DNA of 9,050 nucleotides from Bacillota bacterium. GTDB taxonomy: Bacteria > Bacillota > Clostridia > Oscillospirales > Acutalibacteraceae. The first letter of the stretch is position 1. Each line of letters opens with the position of its first letter. A model generated the notes under the pieces. It saw nothing but the letters and a program-made list of their open reading frames with translations, was not told where the DNA came from and made no database searches. The stretch is taken from assembly GCA_023415895.1 (NCBI GenBank), contig JAEZJA010000013.1, positions 1 through 9,050 on the forward strand. The letters are read 5' to 3'. Positions 5,937 through 9,050 of this stretch are shown here, piece by piece. The translations under genes and the position numbers were made by a program.

Positions 5937-7445
5937 TTATTCCTTCGCTTTCTCCTTGCTCAGCGCCGCATTTTCCCGGCAATAGGTCTGTGTCATTTCT
6001 GCAACAATACCCGCCAGCCAGTCGTTGGCACAGCCGGGCGTCAGCCGCCACTGCCAGTTGCCCTGCGAAGTGGAGGGAATGTTCATCCGCGCTTCGCTAC
6101 CCAGCCCCATCAGATCCTGCATCTGTAGTACGCACAAGTCTGCTGTGGTGGCCATAGCCGCCTGCATCATGCCCCAGTTGAAGCTTTCATGCTCGCTTAT
6201 GCGAAGGTAGCGGCGGGCATAGGCCACGTCTTCGGGCGGAGCCGTCTTGACCCAGCCCATTATGGTATCGTTGTCGTGCGTACCGGTATAGACCACGCAG
6301 TGGTGATCATAATTATGCGGAAGATAATCACTTTCCTCGCGAGAATCAAAAGCAAACTGCAGAACCTTCATTCCGGGGAACCCCGAATCCTTGAGCATCT
6401 GCCGCACATCGGGCGTTAAAAAGCCCAAATCCTCGGCAATAATCGGCAGTTTCCCAAGTTTCTTTTCGATCGAACGGAAGAGATCCATACCCGGCCCTTT
6501 GTTCCAGTGGCCGTTGCGTGCCGTGTCGTCGCTCGCCGGGATGCTGAAGTAGGACTCAAAGCCGCGAAAATGGTCAATACGCACCACATCATACAACTGC
6601 ACGGCATAGGCAATACGTCGAATCCACCACCCGTAACCGTCCTGCTTCATGGCCTGCCAGTTATACAGGGGGTTGCCCCACAGCTGCCCGTCAGCCGAAA
6701 AGGCGTCGGGCGGGCAGCCGGCCACCTCAATGGGACGGCATTCCTCATCCAGAGCAAACTGGGTAGGATCAGACCATACATCGGCGCTATCCCCGGCGAC
6801 ATAAATGGGAATATCTCCGATGAACCGGATACCCTGAGAGTTGGCATACGTTTTGAGGTTTTTCCACTGGCGTGAAAACCAATATTGCAGGGCCTTTTGA
6901 AAGCGGATGGGGCATTCAAGCTGCTGACACGCATGCTGCAATGCCTGCGGATTGCGCAGGCGCAGCGGCTGCTCCCACTCTTGCCAGGAGGCACCGCCGT
7001 TTGCCTGCTTTAGCGCCATGTACAGCGCATAATCTTCCAGCCAGCCGGCTTGTTCCATGCAAAAGGCCACATAATCGTCCGGCTGTGCTCTTTCAAAAGC
7101 TTCAAAGGCCTTTTGAAGCACGGTGTACCGGTTGGCATACAGCAGGTTATAATCCACACGATCGGTATTACTTCCCCAGTTTAGTCCTGCATAATCCTCC
7201 TGCCGCAGTAGCCCCTCTTCACGCAGTAGATCCAGGTCGATAAAAAACGGGTTTCCGGCATAGGCGGAAAAGGACTGATATGGCGAATCACCGTAGCTGG
7301 TGGGACTGACGGGCAGAATCTGCCAGTAGGTCTGCCCCGCTTTGCGCAAAAAATCCACAAACGCATAGGCCTCATGGCCGAATGTCCCGATACCATAGGG
7401 AGACGCAAGAGAAAAAATTGGAAGAAGAATGCCGCTTTCACGCAT
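5937..7445 (-). CDS. malQ: 4-alpha-glucanotransferase (amylomaltase, GH77)
   Basis: This 502-residue cytoplasmic enzyme transfers alpha-1,4-glucan segments between malto-oligosaccharides, releasing glucose. Length is typical of GH77. The start MRESGILLPIFSLASPYGIGTFG and the block ILPVSPTSYGDSPYQSFSAYAGNP (43-66) are family hallmarks. Catalytic residues are all present: nucleophile Asp291 in VVRIDHFRGFE, acid/base Glu338 in IIAEDLGFLTPDV, and stabilising Asp391 in GTHDNDT. FIGDIPIYVAGDSADVW (208-224) and the C-terminal MNIPSTSQGNWQWR block also fit. Its ribosome binding site AGGA (7453-7456 on the plus strand) lies 7 nt before the ATG and overlaps the stop codon of the preceding permease gene, with only 9 nt between the two genes, suggesting translational coupling. 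Together with the permeases it points to import and processing of maltodextrins or a similar alpha-glucan. The call is very secure. Confidence 0.97.
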   Translation of the reverse strand: MRESGILLPIFSLASPYGIGTFGHEAYAFVDFLRKAGQTYWQILPVSPTSYGDSPYQSFSAYAGNPFFIDLDLLREEGLLRQEDYAGLNWGSNTDRVDYNLLYANRYTVLQKAFEAFERAQPDDYVAFCMEQAGWLEDYALYMALKQANGGASWQEWEQPLRLRNPQALQHACQQLECPIRFQKALQYWFSRQWKNLKTYANSQGIRFIGDIPIYVAGDSADVWSDPTQFALDEECRPIEVAGCPPDAFSADGQLWGNPLYNWQAMKQDGYGWWIRRIAYAVQLYDVVRIDHFRGFESYFSIPASDDTARNGHWNKGPGMDLFRSIEKKLGKLPIIAEDLGFLTPDVRQMLKDSGFPGMKVLQFAFDSREESDYLPHNYDHHCVVYTGTHDNDTIMGWVKTAPPEDVAYARRYLRISEHESFNWGMMQAAMATTADLCVLQMQDLMGLGSEARMNIPSTSQGNWQWRLTPGCANDWLAGIVAEMTQTYCRENAALSKEKAKE

Positions 7446-7454
7446 GTTGCCGTC

Positions 7455-8309
7455 CTAACCTTTCACCGCACCTGCCATTACACCCTTGATGATGTATTTC
7501 TGACAGATGCCATAGAATATGATGATGGGGATGATCGCCATAACGATGAGCGCCATAATCGCTCCCATATCCACGGATCCATAGCTTCCTCTCAAATACT
7601 GAATATGAATGGGAATGGTGCGATATTCATTGCGGTCAAGCACCAGATACGGGAGCAGGTAATCGTTCCATATCCACATGATTTCCAGGATACCCACCGA
7701 AATGAGCGTCGGCTTCATAATGGGGATAACGACCTGGAAAAAGGTGCGAATCGGTCCGCAGCCGTCCATATTGGCCGCTTCCTCAATCTCCAGAGGGATG
7801 GATTTGACAAAGCCTACAAACATGAACACTGCTAGCCCCGCGCCAAAGCCCAGATAGATGATGGAGATGCCCCAGGGGGTATTGAGATGGAGCGTGTCTG
7901 CCGTTTTGGACAGCGTAAACATGACCATCTGAAAGGGTACAACCATGGAGAACACGCACAGATAATAAATCCCTCTGCACACCTTGCTATCGACACGTGC
8001 AAGATACCATGCACACATGGAGGTGCAAAGCAGGATCAGCGCGGTGGACAAAATGGTGATCACCAAACTGTACAGCACAGATTTATAAAAGGGATAACTG
8101 CCGTACGTCATGCCGGTGATATAGTTCTCCCACCGGGAATAGGTTTCCGCTGTGGGAAATTGAAAAGGGAGCGTGAATACGTATTGATTATACTTGAAAG
8201 AGTTCATCAATACAACTGCCATGGGCAACACATAGACCACAGAGATCAACGTGAACAGCACCGTCAGGATCGCCTGACCGGCACTGGGTTTTGTCTTGGC
8301 TTGTGTCAT
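7455..8309 (-). CDS. Carbohydrate ABC transporter permease, MalG type
   Basis: This 284-residue inner-membrane subunit would form the translocation pore together with the MalF-type partner. About six hydrophobic segments are visible, near residues 14-36, 77-104, 112-132, 145-168, 200-218 and 252-270. The cytoplasmic EAA loop, which contacts the ATPase, is EIEEAANMDGCGPIRTFFQVVIP (174-196), and the C-terminus KYIIKGVMAGAVKG is the standard MalG-family ending. The start codon overlaps the stop of the upstream permease by one base (TAATG), with GAGAGGTG about 8 nt before it, so translation is coupled. Neither the ATPase nor the binding protein lies in the window; many Firmicutes share one MsmX-like ATPase encoded elsewhere. 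The maltodextrin link comes from the neighbouring malQ, since permeases of this family alone do not reveal the sugar; I therefore give no malG symbol. Confidence 0.95.
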   Translation of the reverse strand: MTQAKTKPSAGQAILTVLFTLISVVYVLPMAVVLMNSFKYNQYVFTLPFQFPTAETYSRWENYITGMTYGSYPFYKSVLYSLVITILSTALILLCTSMCAWYLARVDSKVCRGIYYLCVFSMVVPFQMVMFTLSKTADTLHLNTPWGISIIYLGFGAGLAVFMFVGFVKSIPLEIEEAANMDGCGPIRTFFQVVIPIMKPTLISVGILEIMWIWNDYLLPYLVLDRNEYRTIPIHIQYLRGSYGSVDMGAIMALIVMAIIPIIIFYGICQKYIIKGVMAGAVKG

Positions 8310-9050
8310 TACTGCTGCACCTCTCTTTTTCGGGTCATACGCAGCTGCACCAGCGCCAGTCCGGCCACCAGAATAAAGAACACTACGGCCTTTGCCTGAC
8401 CTACCCCGCGGGTGTTGGCGTTCTGGTAGAAGGTGTTGTAGATGTTCAGTGCGAGCATCTCTGTTTGTCTGAGTTGTGTTCCGCTTTCCAATATTGTCAC
8501 GGGGTTGCCGCCTGTCAGGGCAAGGTTCTGGTCAAACAGCTTGAAGCCGTTGGTCAATGTTAGAAAGGTGCAGATCGTAATCGAGGGCATCACCATGGGA
8601 ATGGTCACGTTGAACAGTACCTGCGACCGGTTCGCACCATCGATGCGGGCCGCCTCGGACAGCTCCTCGGGCACCGATTGCAAACCCGCAATATAGATAA
8701 TCATCATATACCCCACCTGCTGCCAGCACAGCAGGATCAGCAGTCCCCAAAAGCCCGCCGTTCCATTGGTCGCCAGAGACGAACCGTACCGGCTGAGTAC
8801 ACCATCGATAATGAGCTGCCAAATATACCCCAGAACAATGCCGCCGATTAGGTTGGGCATAAAAAATATTGTGCGGAAGAAATTGGAGCCGCGTATACCT
8901 CGGGTCAAACCGTACGCAACACCAAACGCTATCAAATTGATTGCCACCAGCGAGGCAACGGCAAAGATTGCGGTATACCAAAACGCATGAAAAAAGGTCG
9001 GGTCTTGAAACGCTTGCGCGTAGTTGTAAGTGCCCGTCCATTTGGCATCA
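8309..9050 (-). CDS. Carbohydrate ABC transporter permease, MalF type (5' partial)
   Basis: This is the first-permease partner of the downstream MalG-type gene. The frame stays open to the right edge of the window, and the residues encoded there (DAKWTGTYNYAQAF, then QDPTFFHAFWYTAIFAVASL) match the usual sequence before the permease core, so the GTG at 8945-8947 is internal, not the start. About 247 residues are visible and roughly 50 N-terminal residues are missing. Hallmarks are NFFRTIFFMPNLIGGIVLGYIWQ, typical of this family, and the EAA loop EELSEAARIDGANRSQVLFNVTIP. Several hydrophobic helices are evident, ending with VVFFILVAGLALVQLRMTRKREV, the last membrane helix followed by a basic tail. 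A sugar-binding lipoprotein gene probably lies upstream, beyond 9050. The family call is secure, the substrate is not. Confidence 0.95.
   Translation of the reverse strand, partial: DAKWTGTYNYAQAFQDPTFFHAFWYTAIFAVASLVAINLIAFGVAYGLTRGIRGSNFFRTIFFMPNLIGGIVLGYIWQLIIDGVLSRYGSSLATNGTAGFWGLLILLCWQQVGYMMIIYIAGLQSVPEELSEAARIDGANRSQVLFNVTIPMVMPSITICTFLTLTNGFKLFDQNLALTGGNPVTILESGTQLRQTEMLALNIYNTFYQNANTRGVGQAKAVVFFILVAGLALVQLRMTRKREVQQ

Overview
The window looks like chromosomal DNA of a gut-type Clostridia (Firmicutes), probably near the Oscillospiraceae/Ruminococcaceae. This is inferred from moderately high GC, strong AGGAGG-type ribosome binding sites, a pyruvate kinase carrying the extra C-terminal PEP-utiliser domain, and a family of GC-rich palindromic intergenic repeats of the kind I associate with such genomes. 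No 16S or other decisive marker is present, so the placement is tentative.

Layout. (1) 3-1289, plus: the 3' three quarters of a pyruvate kinase gene, cut by the window start and closed by a hairpin terminator. (2) 1413-2392, plus: an AraC-family regulator gene behind a near-perfect sigma-70-type promoter (TTGACA, 17 bp, TATACT). (3) 2415-5350, plus: a three-gene operon with its own TATAAT promoter, encoding a sugar-phosphate isomerase/epimerase-like TIM barrel, a Gfo/Idh/MocA oxidoreductase and a ThuA-family protein. (4) 5351-5936: a gene-free stretch of about 590 bp between convergent operons, packed with a strong hairpin and three copies of a palindrome-rich repeat about 133 bp long. (5) 5937-9050, minus: an operon read right to left, with a MalF-type sugar ABC permease (5' end outside the window), a MalG-type permease and the 4-alpha-glucanotransferase malQ. 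These genes are tightly coupled (1-nt overlap, then a 9-nt gap).

How the genes may work together. The minus operon fits import of malto-oligosaccharides or a similar alpha-glucoside, followed by cytoplasmic remodelling by MalQ. The plus operon combines protein families known from oxidative (3-keto) glycoside metabolism: a Gfo/Idh/MocA dehydrogenase, a ThuA-type partner as in ThuA/ThuB, and a TIM-barrel isomerase/lyase related to enzymes that process keto-glycosides or keto-inositols. The AraC regulator next to it is the natural candidate for substrate-dependent control. The substrate cannot be read from sequence. This four-gene regulator-plus-enzyme cassette is the best candidate for an uncharacterised pathway here; I see no phage, CRISPR, transposase, tRNA or rRNA.
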